The notes under the pieces are model-generated. The model saw only the letters and a list, made by a program, of their open reading frames with translations. It ran no database searches and was not told where the DNA came from. A stretch of DNA of 64,000 nucleotides, from assembly GCF_046054195.1 (NCBI RefSeq), contig NZ_JBEQCS010000012.1:1-64000 (forward strand), given 5' to 3'. Within the stretch, counting starts at the first letter, position 1. The number at the start of each line of letters is the position of its first letter. Of the stretch, positions 16,446 to 24,777 are shown piece by piece. Source of the stretch: Celerinatantimonas sp046054195. Its GTDB lineage: Bacteria > Pseudomonadota > Gammaproteobacteria > Enterobacterales > Celerinatantimonadaceae. Made by a program: the position numbers and the translations under genes.

Positions 16446-17453
16446 TTATAAAACCGGTTCATTCAGAGGACAAAGTTTAAAACTTAAGCGATCCCCGAGT
16501 TGATTTGCTAACGAGAAATAAAGCCCCTGCGGATGAGCTTCTTGGTGCTTAACGCGGTAAGTTGCCCCATGAAAAACCCCCAACCCCATATCAGCCTGAT
16601 GAAAAGGTTCTGGCAGGTCAATAATACCGGCATTGACAGCTTGGACTTGTTGGTGATTCACCACACAATAGAACATACCAATTGGTTCACTCAGTTGGCT
16701 ACTTAACAAAATCGTGTTGATTTGATCCATTAATTTAGCAGGCTGAATCGCCAATAACTCGCCATATTGCTGATAAACTCGCCAAGCATCTTGCAACAAA
16801 GAATGTAAAATAACTGCCGCTATCGACATTTCACTCGTTAACAATCCAAAATCAATCACAACAATAGCACAATGTGTTTCATCGAGATTAGCAACCAATG
16901 GCAACAGAGAACTGCCTTTTAACTGATAGATGTACAGATAGTTACCTAACTGCATTCCTGACTCAGGTAACATGCGCATAAAGAGCTGGCTAGCAGCAAG
17001 GTCATTTTCTTTTAAAAACGAAAAGTGTTCTTGAAGTTCAGCTCGTTGATAGTCTTCTTTAAGTTGGGGAAGTTTTCGAATACTACTTAAAATGATGTCA
17101 GCAATCTGGTCAAATTCACAACCCGCTTTTATCAGAAAATCCACAGCGCCCAATTGCAGAGCACTGCGAATCAGCTTGAGATCGCTTTTTAAAGACATGG
17201 CAATACATGCCCATGGCCCCTCGCTCAAATAGGCAAGCAACTTTTCACTTGCATCATCACTGGCGTCAAAATCAACGAATATGATATCTGGATTTGCCCA
17301 GTCACAGGCACTCACAACCTGATAGCCATCGTGGATTAACGTCACAGATGCACCAAGACGGCAGAAATAGGTTTCCATCCGTTTAGCGAAAACTACATCA
17401 GCATCAATGATTAATATTCTGATGCCGCTTAGTTTTAATTGCTTGTTACTCAT
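16446..17453 (-). CDS. RssB-like response regulator with degenerate receiver
   Basis: 335 residues, the size of RssB (337), the adaptor that delivers RpoS to ClpXP. The receiver domain (about 10-125) keeps Asp17, Asp19, the expected phospho-acceptor Asp61 (in DIIFVDFDASDD), Ser87 and Lys109. It lacks the MPxMxG stretch after Asp61 and the usual Pro after the Lys. The C-terminal part (about 150-335) looks like the catalytically dead PP2C-type domain of RssB, with IVVIDFGLLTSEMS where an active SpoIIE/PP2C enzyme has metal-binding aspartates. It lies 67 nt downstream of mlaA. The RssB assignment is moderately sure. Confidence 0.65.
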   Translation of the reverse strand: MSNKQLKLSGIRILIIDADVVFAKRMETYFCRLGASVTLIHDGYQVVSACDWANPDIIFVDFDASDDASEKLLAYLSEGPWACIAMSLKSDLKLIRSALQLGAVDFLIKAGCEFDQIADIILSSIRKLPQLKEDYQRAELQEHFSFLKENDLAASQLFMRMLPESGMQLGNYLYIYQLKGSSLLPLVANLDETHCAIVVIDFGLLTSEMSIAAVILHSLLQDAWRVYQQYGELLAIQPAKLMDQINTILLSSQLSEPIGMFYCVVNHQQVQAVNAGIIDLPEPFHQADMGLGVFHGATYRVKHQEAHPQGLYFSLANQLGDRLSFKLCPLNEPVL

Positions 17454-17520
17454 TAAGATTAATTATTTTTTTATTTATTAATCAAAAATGACTTTAGACT
17501 AAATGAGCTTTTGTTAACAT

Positions 17521-18348
17521 CTAATTATCCCCTTCGATCTCATCCATATATTTACTAACGTCAACCTGCTGGCTTTTTTGCTCAGGTGGTTTACCACCAT
17601 AATAACGATAACGACGATATTGCATATAAGCGTTTCTGACAAAACTGTACGGGTCTAACGCATTATCAACCACACCTTCTTGATCAATAACGGATGCCCG
17701 TCGATTCAACCCGTTAACGGTCCAGCGAACAGCTTTTTCCACCATATTCAATTGCGTGAATGGGAAATAGAACTGATCAACAATGTCACCAGTTATCTGG
17801 CGCGGTGTAGATGGCCCTAAAACAGGCAACATCAGATATGGTCCATCGCCCACGCCATAATGTCCTAATACGTCGCTGAAATCAGTCAGATGACGTTCAA
17901 CACCCGCACGCCCCATCACATCGACAACCCCGAAAAATCCGAACGTACTGTTAAAGACAAACCGGGTAAAGTTATCTAGTGCTGCTTTAAATTTCAGCTG
18001 TAATAAATTGTTAACCATGCTGGCAGGTTCTTCCAGATTTTGCATGAAGTTATTTAAACTTCTGCGACCAGCACTGGGAACATGGTTTACATACCCATGA
18101 ACAACGGGTCTATAAATAGGTTTATCTAAATAATTATAGTCAAAATTCCACATAACCCGGTTAAAAGGTTCTAATGGATCATGATTCTGGTAGCTATTAC
18201 TTGCCTGCGACGACGCTTGCTCTGTTGTCTGGGCAGTTGATGGACTGTCCTTACCTTGGTTAGATGATGTGCTTGAGCATCCTGCTAACATCATCATCGC
18301 GGCCAAAATGAAACTCATCCGAATTAGTACATTTCTCGTCACTCGCAC
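17521..18348 (-). CDS. mlaA: Phospholipid-binding lipoprotein MlaA (VacJ)
   Basis: Outer-membrane lipoprotein that extracts mislocalised phospholipids from the outer leaflet and hands them to MlaC. The lipobox LAGC places the lipidated Cys at residue 24. The core shows the family signatures YQNHDPLEPFNRVMWNFDYN and VFNSTFGFFGVVDVMGRAG, then DVLGHYGVGDGPYLMLPVLG. The start is a GTG at 18348; a second GTG at 18342 has better spacing from AAGGG. Other mla genes are not in the window. The RssB-like gene follows at 67 nt. Confidence 0.94.
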   Translation of the reverse strand: MRVTRNVLIRMSFILAAMMMLAGCSSTSSNQGKDSPSTAQTTEQASSQASNSYQNHDPLEPFNRVMWNFDYNYLDKPIYRPVVHGYVNHVPSAGRRSLNNFMQNLEEPASMVNNLLQLKFKAALDNFTRFVFNSTFGFFGVVDVMGRAGVERHLTDFSDVLGHYGVGDGPYLMLPVLGPSTPRQITGDIVDQFYFPFTQLNMVEKAVRWTVNGLNRRASVIDQEGVVDNALDPYSFVRNAYMQYRRYRYYGGKPPEQKSQQVDVSKYMDEIEGDN

Positions 18349-18420
18349 AACCCTTGTCGTTTTTATAGTGATTCTTTAAGACATCTGTTCATAGATACAA
18401 GCATGTATATATATCATATA

Positions 18421-18435
18421 TGAGAGAAATTCTCA
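18421..18435. promoter_or_regulatory. Weak Fur-box-like inverted repeat
   Basis: TGAGAGA-A-ATTCTCA resembles the 7-1-7 Fur core TGATAAT-N-ATTATCA at 10 of 14 positions. It lies in the 271-nt divergent gap between mlaA and the Cys-rich gene. The match is imperfect and may be accidental; apart from promoter-like AT-rich sequence I see nothing else in this gap. Confidence 0.2.
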
Positions 18436-18619
18436 TTTTGCAGAGCTTATTTCACACAACCAATTAAACTATGAACAATTATACATGAATTTAAATGCTC
18501 CCGACGAGCCTATCTATGCGCAACATCAATGTTCTTTAACTGCAATATGCACATTCTATTAATGAGTCAACACTAATTAACAGTTCAAAATAAAATCATA
18601 AGAAGCTGGAGGGAAAGAT

Positions 18620-18997
18620 ATGTCAAATCACAACGGACAAGTGTCAGGAAGCTGTCGCAGCTGCACATTAATGCTGATGTATCGCTGCTATAAGAAGCAT
18701 TGGTGGTTTCATTTGATTCGCGATCCATTGGTGGCAGGGATGTATTTGATGGCATTTATCCACGGAATTCATGCCAAAAAAGATTATATCTGCCATGATG
18801 AGCGCTGTCAGGGATGTATCCGCTTTATGAAAACAGCTCTGCTAGAGCGTTCAGCATTATTTCGCTTTTTGCATCAGCTCATTGGCCCGCAATTTCGGCG
18901 TTTAGTTGGCAATATGATGCAAGAGCAAGATATGAAAGATGCCAAACAACGCGCTGCCGAATTTATGCAAAAACAACAGGCGCACAAAGCCCCTTAA
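18620..18997 (+). CDS. Small Cys-rich protein of unknown function
   Basis: 125-residue protein I do not recognise. A strong GGAGGG Shine-Dalgarno lies 8 nt before the ATG, so it is very probably translated. Cysteines cluster in two groups: CRSC near residue 12 with YRC near 22, and CHDERCQGC near residues 58-66, which could bind zinc, another metal or an Fe-S cluster. Between them is a moderately hydrophobic stretch (DPLVAGMYLMAFIHGIH) too polar to be a sure membrane helix. The C-terminus is a charged amphipathic helix. It is divergent from mlaA and lies 88 nt ahead of the FliK-like gene. Confidence 0.7.
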   Translation: MSNHNGQVSGSCRSCTLMLMYRCYKKHWWFHLIRDPLVAGMYLMAFIHGIHAKKDYICHDERCQGCIRFMKTALLERSALFRFLHQLIGPQFRRLVGNMMQEQDMKDAKQRAAEFMQKQQAHKAP

Positions 18998-19085
18998 CAA
19001 ACACTATTGTAGCGGATAAATAAAGCTTGCTAGACTAACAATACCAGTGAGGATTTGCTGGTCTAAATGTTGATATAGGGGCTTT

Positions 19086-20015
19086 ATGAAAGTTACTCCA
19101 CCACCTAAATCTGTGGTCGCACCAACGCCACCTGTAGCACCTCAAGCTCCGAAGGTGGCTCATAGCGCAGCTACGGCCCCGGTCAATTCAACCAATGCAA
19201 TCAATCCAGCAAGTTCAATGTTGAGTTTACTCAGCACGTTGTTAGATTCTTCTCAAGCGGTGAAGTTTCCCCAGACCCAAACACCTGCGACCAGTAGTGT
19301 GTTAAGCCAGCTTATCACTTGGCTCAAACAGTGGGAAAAACCGCTGCATGCCAACCAAACTAAATCACTACTAGAGCAGCTATTACAATTTCGGCCAATG
19401 AACGCATCCATGAGCCAATCAAATCCTTTGGCAAATCCGTTTAATTTATTATTGGGTGCGCTCATCAGCCCGCAGCTCTCGGCCAATGCTGCACAACTGT
19501 TAAAACAACAACAAAATATTCCTCAGCAACTTATTGATGAGCTAAGCAAAGATCTGCAACTCGGTAAGGCCGTAGGCGAGTCATTAAAGCAGTTAGCCGG
19601 GCAAAGTATGAATGCACAGCTTGCGAGTGTATCGCAGCAAGATAATAATCCACCGCCACTTTTTCTCAACGTACCGCTGCCCATAAATGCAAACCTGCAT
19701 CAAGTCGAGGCAAAAATAGAGCAGCGTGCAGCCTCTGGCAATAATCGCTCTCAATGGCATCTGAAGATGCTATTACCGGTGGCGCCGGATACTCGAATTC
19801 TGGCTGATATACTGCTCGATCAAGAGCAAAACACGACCATAGAATTTTACTGCCCTAGTCAAGATTGGCTTGCCAAAGTAAATCACTATCAACAAGCACT
19901 AAAAGAGCGTCTGGGCGAGCTTGGCATGAATAAACTAACGCTAGGGGCACAACTAGGGCTTGTTCCACAAACATTGGCCCCTAAACAATCTCGGTTATTG
20001 GATATTACGATATGA
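19086..20015 (+). CDS. FliK-like (hook-length-control-like) protein, partner of orphan FlhB-C gene
   Basis: 309 residues. The N-terminus (about 1-40) is Pro/Ala-rich, the middle is Gln/Leu/Asn-rich, and the C-terminal part (about 215-309: RSQWHLKMLLPVAP, NTTIEFYCPSQDWLAKVNHYQQALKERLGELGMNKLTL) resembles the folded C-terminal domain of FliK, which touches FlhB to switch export specificity. The ATG has AGGGG 5 nt upstream. The stop overlaps the start of the FlhB C-domain gene by 4 nt, so the two act together. It is distinct from the full-length fliK at 40.2-42.6 kb. Confidence 0.6.
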   Translation: MKVTPPPKSVVAPTPPVAPQAPKVAHSAATAPVNSTNAINPASSMLSLLSTLLDSSQAVKFPQTQTPATSSVLSQLITWLKQWEKPLHANQTKSLLEQLLQFRPMNASMSQSNPLANPFNLLLGALISPQLSANAAQLLKQQQNIPQQLIDELSKDLQLGKAVGESLKQLAGQSMNAQLASVSQQDNNPPPLFLNVPLPINANLHQVEAKIEQRAASGNNRSQWHLKMLLPVAPDTRILADILLDQEQNTTIEFYCPSQDWLAKVNHYQQALKERLGELGMNKLTLGAQLGLVPQTLAPKQSRLLDITI

Positions 20016-20314
20016 GTGAAAAAGAACAGGCGGCGGTTGCGCTTGGATACGATGGCAAAAATGCCCCCAAAGTTGTAGCCAAGGGGTACAATCAATTAGC
20101 TCAAGAGATCATTACAGCTGCAAAAAACGCAGGCATTATGGTTTATGAAGATAAGCAGTTGCTGGCAATGCTAGATCAACTGAGTCTTGATGAACAAATT
20201 CCGCAATCTCTTTACATCATTATCGCCGAGCTGATTAGTTTTTCCTATGTTCTACAGGGAAAATTTCCCGACCACTGGAATAATATTCACGCTCATATTG
20301 ATGATAAAGTCTAA
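20012..20314 (+). CDS. Orphan FlhB cytoplasmic-domain protein (FlhX-like)
   Basis: 100 residues aligning with the C-terminal export-switch domain of FlhB from just after the NPTH autocleavage site: AAVALGYDGKNAPKVVAKG here against YSVALKYDSERAGAPIVVAKG in this window's FlhB. The C-terminal helices also match (IAELISFSYVLQGKF against VAQILAYVFQLEQF). It lacks the membrane domain and the NPTH motif, so it is born in the post-cleavage form. Such FlhX/FlhB2 proteins occur in several polar-flagellated bacteria. Coupling to the FliK-like gene (ATGA overlap) suggests a paired modulator of substrate switching. Confidence 0.82.
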   Translation: MSEKEQAAVALGYDGKNAPKVVAKGYNQLAQEIITAAKNAGIMVYEDKQLLAMLDQLSLDEQIPQSLYIIIAELISFSYVLQGKFPDHWNNIHAHIDDKV

Positions 20315-20356
20315 ATATTTTGAATTTCTATCCAGACACTTAATACGCTGTTCAAG

Positions 20357-20776
20357 CTATTTAGTTAAAGGTTTGCCATGGAGTGTATACAATAACTGCG
20401 CTTCAGCCCGAGGTAACTCACACTCTCGCATCACTTCCTCAATATCAGCACCTAACTCAACCATTTTCACAGCGCGTGAATAAAGTTTACTATCAGGGTC
20501 TTGAGTGACAATTTCATTTTGCCGATTCATGGTCTGCTCAACCATCGATTCAAGATCAGCTATGCGATGAGCCATAGCATAATTGGCAGCATGAACTTCA
20601 ACTAACTGCTTATTTAAACTTTCATTGCTCTTAACCACCCGCTTGGTTAAAAGCTCAAAACTCGATAATTTTTGCTGTTGGGCGGTCACTTTGCGCTGAT
20701 AAATCCGAATGGAACTTATCAGAACCAAGGCACAAACGACCGCCACTACAGGGGCTATAAAATTAATCCAATTCAT
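20357..20776 (-). CDS. DUF2802 membrane-anchored coiled-coil protein
   Basis: 139 residues with one N-terminal membrane helix (about 5-25: FIAPVVAVVCALVLISSI), a coiled coil (about 27-90) and a C-terminal helical DUF2802-type domain (SRAVKMVELGADIEEVMRECELPRAEAQLLYTL). This family is conserved immediately downstream of cheW in polar-flagellated gammaproteobacteria. Here it starts 4 nt after cheW and is the last gene of the long flhA-to-cheW operon. Function is not established to my knowledge; position suggests a role in array or flagellar pole organisation. Confidence 0.75.
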   Translation of the reverse strand: MNWINFIAPVVAVVCALVLISSIRIYQRKVTAQQQKLSSFELLTKRVVKSNESLNKQLVEVHAANYAMAHRIADLESMVEQTMNRQNEIVTQDPDSKLYSRAVKMVELGADIEEVMRECELPRAEAQLLYTLHGKPLTK

Positions 20777-20780
20777 CCAG

Positions 20781-21269
20781 TTATATAGAACTTATCTCAT
20801 CCCACTCTTCATCAGAGAGCAGTTTGTTCAAATCTACCAGAATCAACAACTGACCATCACGGTTACTGACCCCTTGAATGAATTTAGCACTTTCTTCAGT
20901 ACCAACATTCGGCGCAGTATCGATTTCACTGCTACGCAGGTAAACTACTTCAGCAACGCTATCGACCAAAATACCGATGACTTGTTTCTCTGCCTCAATA
21001 ATCACAATTCGCGTATTGTCTGTGACATCAGCAGGTGGCAAACCAAAACGAGAGCGGGTGTCGATTACGGTGACGACATTACCACGCAGGTTAATAATGC
21101 CCAAAACGTACTCAGGGGCACCAGGAACCGGGGCTATCTCATTGTAACGAAGGACCTCCTGGACTTGCATTACATTGATACCATAGGTTTCATTTTCCAA
21201 TTGAAATGTCACCCACTGCAATACTTCATCACCCGCAATGTTTTCGGCAACGTTTCTTTGTTCACTCAT
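20781..21269 (-). CDS. cheW: Chemotaxis coupling protein CheW
   Basis: Adaptor that links chemoreceptors to CheA in the array baseplate. The 162-residue protein is a single CheW domain with LQWVTFQLENETYGINVMQVQEVL, the conserved INLRGNVVTVIDTRSRFGLP segment and RIVIIEAEKQVIGILVDSVAEV. AAGGAACG precedes the ATG. A 103-nt gap separates it from parP, longer than elsewhere in the operon, so an internal promoter is possible, though I could not identify one. Confidence 0.96.
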   Translation of the reverse strand: MSEQRNVAENIAGDEVLQWVTFQLENETYGINVMQVQEVLRYNEIAPVPGAPEYVLGIINLRGNVVTVIDTRSRFGLPPADVTDNTRIVIIEAEKQVIGILVDSVAEVVYLRSSEIDTAPNVGTEESAKFIQGVSNRDGQLLILVDLNKLLSDEEWDEISSI

Positions 21270-21372
21270 CGCATCGTTCCTTTTATCTGTGCCTATAGGT
21301 ACATAACAATTACTCTAACTAAGTTATAAAACGAATTTGCTTATATTCCCAGTTTCAAGTCAAATAAATTGA

Positions 21373-22275
21373 TTATCGCCCATCTACATCAACACCCTTA
21401 TCCAGCAAATTAACAAGTTCGCTGACATGGATAAGTGCGCACATTCTTTTTTTAATCATCCCTGCCAACCAAGGTCGTTTCCCTGGTGACTGGCGCCATT
21501 TAACATCATCCTGATTAAGCCATTCAGTCCCTTTTAAATGCTCACAGCACAAGCCCCAGCTGCTGTTGTCGAGCATCACAAGGTACTGATAATCCAAATC
21601 CCATTGTTCGTTGGGCATAACCCAACGCGCCATATCAACTGCGTTAAATTTTTCTTCTCGCTGGGCCATAATACCAGCAAACCACTTAGGCTTACCAAAC
21701 AATGAAGTAATCTCAGTGATGCGATGAATACCACCTAATTCTGCCAGTGGTACAGCATAAGTGATTCCACCCACATCAAAAAATAGCGCCTGAAATGCCG
21801 CATCAACATCAATATTATGCCATGCTGGTTCAGTTGGCTCACTTTGAGTCTCAATTTCGACCTGAGTCTGTTCAATAATTTCAGGCTCAGCGACCTCTGG
21901 CGGAGCGATCTCTTCAAGCTGAGCGGGTTCAACAGCAGAAGTTAACTCCTCTGGTAAAACGGGCAGAACTTCAGGCAATTTCTCCTCTGGCTCGGCAAAC
22001 GGCTTACTCAGAGATTCATTGGCTTGCTCTAAAAGCTGAGCTAATGGTTTTGCCCGAGGACGATACAAGTCTTTTTTAGCATCAACTGCCTGAGCCAATG
22101 ACACAGGAGAGCGAGCTTTAGCACTCGCTTGCAACGACAAAGAACGCGGCGTAACAGGCTCTTTTGCAACGTGTACCGAGAGCACTGGCGACTCAGTTTT
22201 TACATCATCTTCAGGGAGATCTGCCAAAAGCGACATAAAATAATCAGCCAATGCTTCATCATTTTTTAAGCTCAT
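21373..22275 (-). CDS. parP: ParP: CheW-like polar array partner of ParC and CheA
   Basis: 300 residues with a Pro/Glu-rich disordered N-terminal half (about 1-150) and a C-terminal CheW-like domain (about 160-290: AFQALFFDVGGITYAVPLAELGGI, CALIHVSELVNLL). In Vibrio, ParP carries an array-integration CheW-like domain, binds ParC and CheA, and keeps chemosensory arrays at the cell pole. The gene order cheB...parC-parP-cheW and a 4-nt overlap with the ParA-like gene support the assignment. The CheW-like core alone would not distinguish it from an unusual CheW. Confidence 0.85.
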   Translation of the reverse strand: MSLKNDEALADYFMSLLADLPEDDVKTESPVLSVHVAKEPVTPRSLSLQASAKARSPVSLAQAVDAKKDLYRPRAKPLAQLLEQANESLSKPFAEPEEKLPEVLPVLPEELTSAVEPAQLEEIAPPEVAEPEIIEQTQVEIETQSEPTEPAWHNIDVDAAFQALFFDVGGITYAVPLAELGGIHRITEITSLFGKPKWFAGIMAQREEKFNAVDMARWVMPNEQWDLDYQYLVMLDNSSWGLCCEHLKGTEWLNQDDVKWRQSPGKRPWLAGMIKKRMCALIHVSELVNLLDKGVDVDGR

Positions 22276-23054
22276 ACCGCCTCCTTCGCTAATCGAACTA
22301 AATAGCGAAGTAAGGTTTCATAAGCGAACACACCACGACATTTTTTCATATGAAATGAAGGAGGCATACGTCTGACACTGGCATCCCGAAATTTTGTATC
22401 GATCGGAATAACCGAATTCCAAACATGATCCTGATAACTATCCTGCAATTCTTTTAAAGCAACCAACGATGCTTTCGTTCGTTTATCGTACATAGTTGGA
22501 ATAACAGTGTAACGAATTTTATTGGGACAAGAACGCTGCATCAACTGAAATGTGCGAATCATTCGCTCTAGCCCTTTTAGAGCTAAAAATTCAGTCTGAA
22601 CAGGGACTAAAACTCTCTCACAAGCAGCTAACGCATTAACCATCATCACACCCAGTACCGGTGGACAATCAATCAGCGCGTAATCATATTGGCTTTCAAC
22701 TTGATTAAGGATGCGCCGCAAAATCAGGCCCATCCCTTCACTTTGTCCTAACGTCTTATCAAGGGTAGCCAATGCCATACTGGCGCATATGAGATCTAAA
22801 TTTTCAAACTCAGTATGTAAAATCGTTTTATTGACCTGTTCAAACGTGCGCCCTTCTCGGGAGCGGAACAACTCATATAAACTATTTTCTTGAGCATCAG
22901 AGTCATACCCTAAATAACTGGTCAACGAAGCATGAGGATCTGTATCAACCAGCAATACTTTTTCCCCCTGCTGCGCCAGCAGGCCTGCCAGAGTCACCAC
23001 CGTTGTGGTTTTTCCAACACCACCTTTTTGGTTTGCTACGGTCCAGACTATCAC
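22272..23054 (-). CDS. parC: ParC: ParA-like ATPase for polar localisation of chemotaxis arrays
   Basis: 260-residue MinD/ParA-type ATPase with deviant Walker A KGGVGKTTT (about residues 10-18), LLVDTDPHASLT and the Walker B YALIDCPPVLGVM. In Vibrio and Pseudomonas the equivalent protein guides inheritance of polar chemotaxis clusters. It overlaps parP by 4 nt and motD by 4 nt, all in the chemotaxis operon, and no parB partner is adjacent, which argues against plasmid or chromosome partitioning. Confidence 0.88.
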   Translation of the reverse strand: MIVWTVANQKGGVGKTTTVVTLAGLLAQQGEKVLLVDTDPHASLTSYLGYDSDAQENSLYELFRSREGRTFEQVNKTILHTEFENLDLICASMALATLDKTLGQSEGMGLILRRILNQVESQYDYALIDCPPVLGVMMVNALAACERVLVPVQTEFLALKGLERMIRTFQLMQRSCPNKIRYTVIPTMYDKRTKASLVALKELQDSYQDHVWNSVIPIDTKFRDASVRRMPPSFHMKKCRGVFAYETLLRYLVRLAKEAV

Positions 23055-24028
23055 TGTTTATCCTGCCTTGTCGTATAGCGCACCCCGCCTCCTGGCAGCG
23101 GTACCGTTAATATAGTTTTACTATCGCCTTGAGTATGACTTTCTTGAGGCTTATTTGTAAGCTTAGTTGATTGTTGTAACGCACTTTTCTGTTTTTCAAC
23201 ACTCTGCCAGGCAAAACGCGATATTGCGATCACAACCCGCCGATTTTCGCGCCGATTCTGCGCAGTTGTATTTGCCACAACCGGAGAGTATTGGCCAAAT
23301 CCCTCAACTGCTAGTCGCTGCGGTGCAATACCTAACGCAACTAGCTGATGTAACACATTGGTTGCTCGAATGACTGACAACTCCCAATTTGAGCGGTACA
23401 ACTCACTATCAAGTTTTTGATCGTCGGTGTAACCACGAACGCGCAAATAATTTTGGTTCTGGGTTAGAACCTGACTAATTATGGCTAAAACCTGCTTGGC
23501 CGAATCCAGTAAAGTCGCGCTACCACTTGCAAAAAAAAGTTGATTATCAAGGCTGATTGTCAGCCAATCTTGCTGGCGTTCTATCTTAATCGCATTGTTT
23601 TGACCGCTTGCATTAATGACCGCCTGTAACTGTTTATATACATCATCTAATGCTTCGCCATCATGCGTCTTAGCCACTTCATCGACATCGTTGTCATTGG
23701 CAACAACCTTAGCCTCATCGTGAGATTGGTTAGACTGCACCGGACCTTGCCCCGCGATAGCCTGAGTATTATTTTGATCAATCATCTCACGCTTGGGAAA
23801 TTGCAAAGTATCTTTAGAAACAATATGTTGTGATTGTGCCGTTAAATGTTCTACGGCCTGATTGAGTTTTTCTAAAAAAACCGGATACTGACCTTTGTTA
23901 ACTACTGCCATAGCATAAAGTACAACGAAAAAAGCGAACATCAACGTCATATAGTCAGCATATGAAACCAACCAACGATGAGTATCTTCACGTTTTTCAA
24001 GCTGATGATGCAATCGTCTGCGGCGCAT
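23051..24028 (-). CDS. motD: Flagellar stator protein MotD (MotB-type)
   Basis: MotB-family stator subunit, 325 residues. A basic N-terminus precedes one membrane helix (about 22-45) with the essential aspartate in SYADYMTLMFAFFVVLYAM. A Gln/Asp-rich linker follows, then a peptidoglycan-binding OmpA domain (about 155-285: FFASGSATLL, RVRGYTDDQKL, ENRRVVIAISR). Its place between cheB and parC, after a MotA-type gene, is that of motCD in Pseudomonas, hence the symbol. A second stator pair is probably encoded elsewhere. The start is 2 nt after motC. Confidence 0.85.
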   Translation of the reverse strand: MRRRRLHHQLEKREDTHRWLVSYADYMTLMFAFFVVLYAMAVVNKGQYPVFLEKLNQAVEHLTAQSQHIVSKDTLQFPKREMIDQNNTQAIAGQGPVQSNQSHDEAKVVANDNDVDEVAKTHDGEALDDVYKQLQAVINASGQNNAIKIERQQDWLTISLDNQLFFASGSATLLDSAKQVLAIISQVLTQNQNYLRVRGYTDDQKLDSELYRSNWELSVIRATNVLHQLVALGIAPQRLAVEGFGQYSPVVANTTAQNRRENRRVVIAISRFAWQSVEKQKSALQQSTKLTNKPQESHTQGDSKTILTVPLPGGGVRYTTRQDKQ

Positions 24029-24030
24029 AA

Positions 24031-24777
24031 CTATGCTCCTTTGACAAAGACAGCAAGGCGACGCTCTAGGGCTAAACTAGTTTCACCAACAGCAATAGAG
24101 GTTAAACCGACAATCAGCATTTCCTGATAAATACTATAGCGATAAAACATCTGTCGCAGGCGATTCGCTACGGGTAAAAAAACGAGGTTAGCAAATCCAA
24201 CACCATAAATCGTTGCAACAAACGCAACCGCAATCCCATTGCCCAGCTGCTCAGGTGAAGCCAAAAAAGACATGGCTTGAATAAGGCCAAGTACGGCACC
24301 AAGAATGCCCATTGTAGGACTATATCCACCCATGGACTCATAGATACGGGCATAACGTTCTAACTTCTCTTGCTCCATGTCCATTTGCTGTTCTAAGACA
24401 TCTTGCAGAACATTAACCTCAATGCCATCAATCAGTAATGTGAGCCCTTGCGAGCATAATTCATCATGTGATTGCTCAAGCTCAATCTCAAGGCTTAAAA
24501 ATCCCTCTTTTCGAACTAAGTTGCTCCAATGATGTAATTTACGGGCAAGCTGGCGAAGATCAAAATCAGGAGGAAATAAAACCCAAGAAAGATGTTTAAA
24601 AGCTCCCTTAAAAACAACCCAAGGAAACTGCAACATCACGGCACCAACCGTCCCGCCCAGAACGATGATAAAGGCATGTCCATTCAGCAGTAAGGCAATG
24701 CTACCACCACCTAACCACTGCCCAAAAAATATTGACCCAAATGCCAGCAGCAGCCCGCAAATGGCCAACTTATCCAT
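24031..24777 (-). CDS. motC: Flagellar stator protein MotC (MotA-type)
   Basis: MotA-family channel subunit, 248 residues from the ATG at 24777; the frame could extend 13 codons but those overlap the end of cheB and lack MotA similarity. Four membrane helices are visible, including GLLLAFGSIFFGQWLGGG, AFIIVLGGTVGAVMLQ, MGGYSPTMGILGAVLGLIQAMS with the conserved prolines, and GIAVAFVATIYGVGFANLVF. The start overlaps cheB by 8 nt, embedding it in the chemotaxis operon as in Pseudomonas motC. Confidence 0.86.
   Translation of the reverse strand: MDKLAICGLLLAFGSIFFGQWLGGGSIALLLNGHAFIIVLGGTVGAVMLQFPWVVFKGAFKHLSWVLFPPDFDLRQLARKLHHWSNLVRKEGFLSLEIELEQSHDELCSQGLTLLIDGIEVNVLQDVLEQQMDMEQEKLERYARIYESMGGYSPTMGILGAVLGLIQAMSFLASPEQLGNGIAVAFVATIYGVGFANLVFLPVANRLRQMFYRYSIYQEMLIVGLTSIAVGETSLALERRLAVFVKGA

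Noticed and set aside
18990..19020. Possible sigma-28 promoter (GCGGATAA with TTAACAAA upstream) ahead of the FliK-like gene
   Set aside because: The -10 differs from GCCGATAA at a key C and the spacing is one base short of the consensus; not strong enough to list.
20709..21329. Plus-strand open frame of 206 codons opposite cheW
   Set aside because: Fully overlaps cheW, whose domain signatures are unmistakable; no ribosome-binding site.
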